Source: Candidatus Alkanophagales archaeon (GTDB lineage: Archaea; Halobacteriota; Syntropharchaeia; Alkanophagales; B39-G2). From it: a stretch of DNA of 5,926 nucleotides. The position numbers were made by a program, and so were the translations under genes. A model generated the notes under the pieces. It saw nothing but the letters and a program-made list of their open reading frames with translations, was not told the origin of the DNA and did not search any database. The stretch is taken from assembly GCA_003661185.1 (NCBI GenBank), contig QMVQ01000111.1, positions 1-5,926 on the forward strand. Reading direction: 5' to 3'. Of the stretch, positions 5,841-5,926 are shown piece by piece. The stretch's first letter is position 1; the number at the start of each line of letters is the position of its first letter.

Positions 5841-5926
5841 TAGCTTAATCCTCCCTGCGACGTTCCGTGTCGATCAAGCTCGCTCACATGCAGTTTCGAG
5901 TTTCCGGTTGGGAGAATTTCAGAGTC
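5539..5926. other. Unresolved 3' region with broken-looking + strand frames
   Basis: Past the helicase there is no convincing + strand gene. Three stretches read like protein in different frames, each bounded by stops: 5573-5695 (ending PLQVLVQRLLVRLEKLFFP), 5718-5822 (including SNREYKRAELNAERIFGNL) and 5677 to the window end with no ATG. The frame switching and internal stops would fit a decayed gene. The segment with YKRAEL and AERIFGNL is faintly like the final glutamate region of DDE transposases, but it is far too short to name. A repeated TTCTTGTTC (5646-5654, 5661-5669) is also present. No terminal inverted repeats, tRNA or rRNA could be recognised. The possible minus-strand gene at 5535-5840 covers most of the same bases, and the two readings exclude each other. 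Confidence 0.25.
5850..5854 (-). promoter_or_regulatory. Shine-Dalgarno-like GGAGG for the possible minus-strand gene
   Basis: On the minus strand GGAGG is followed by nine bases and then TTG 5840. The spacing is right, and this is the main positive evidence that the frame 5840-5535 is translated. A five-base match can occur by chance. Confidence 0.25.

Noticed and set aside
5841..5926. GC-rich end of the window as a tRNA or other structured RNA
   Set aside because: The TTCGA at about 5894 lacks flanking complementary stems, and no acceptor or anticodon arm could be formed by eye.
1..5926. CRISPR array
   Set aside because: No unit of 24-40 bases recurs at regular spacing. The only repeats seen are 6-10 bases long.

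Overview
The window looks archaeal, most likely from a thermophilic euryarchaeon of the Archaeoglobales type. Arginine is written mainly AGG/AGA, ATA isoleucine is common, and the proteins are rich in Lys, Glu and Ile. Several starts have GGAGG- or GGTGAT-type Shine-Dalgarno sites, and a TATA-like box preceded by purines lies upstream of the first complete gene. This placement is inferred from style, not from a database match.

Layout: (1) 2-193, + strand, the last 63 codons of an unidentified gene. (2) 301-1636, three tightly packed + strand genes of unknown function: a 231-residue alpha/beta protein, a coiled-coil protein with a helix-turn-helix-like C-terminus, and a 68-residue mostly basic protein. 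The first of these is strikingly AT-rich in places. (3) 1730-5538, a second + strand operon of three overlapping genes: a minimal nucleotidyltransferase (MNT), a HEPN-domain protein, and a 1038-residue SNF2/DEAH-type helicase ending in a DUF3883 (NOV_C) domain that resembles PD-(D/E)XK nucleases. (4) 5539-5926, a poorly resolved 3' end with one possible short minus-strand gene and broken-looking + strand frames.

How the genes may work together: HEPN/MNT pairs are known toxin-antitoxin systems in which the HEPN protein is an RNase-type toxin and the MNT protein silences it, by nucleotide transfer to the toxin or by binding. SNF2-DUF3883 helicases are found in restriction and phage-defence settings. 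The 47-nt and 11-nt overlaps suggest that the three are co-translated. The whole operon therefore looks like a defence island module: a DNA-translocating helicase-nuclease with an abortive, RNA-targeting arm. The three unknown genes just upstream run in the same direction but seem to have their own promoter. They may be an independent accessory cassette or a regulatory part of the same island. No methyltransferase, DISARM DrmA/B/C gene, CRISPR array, tRNA, rRNA or complete insertion sequence could be seen.
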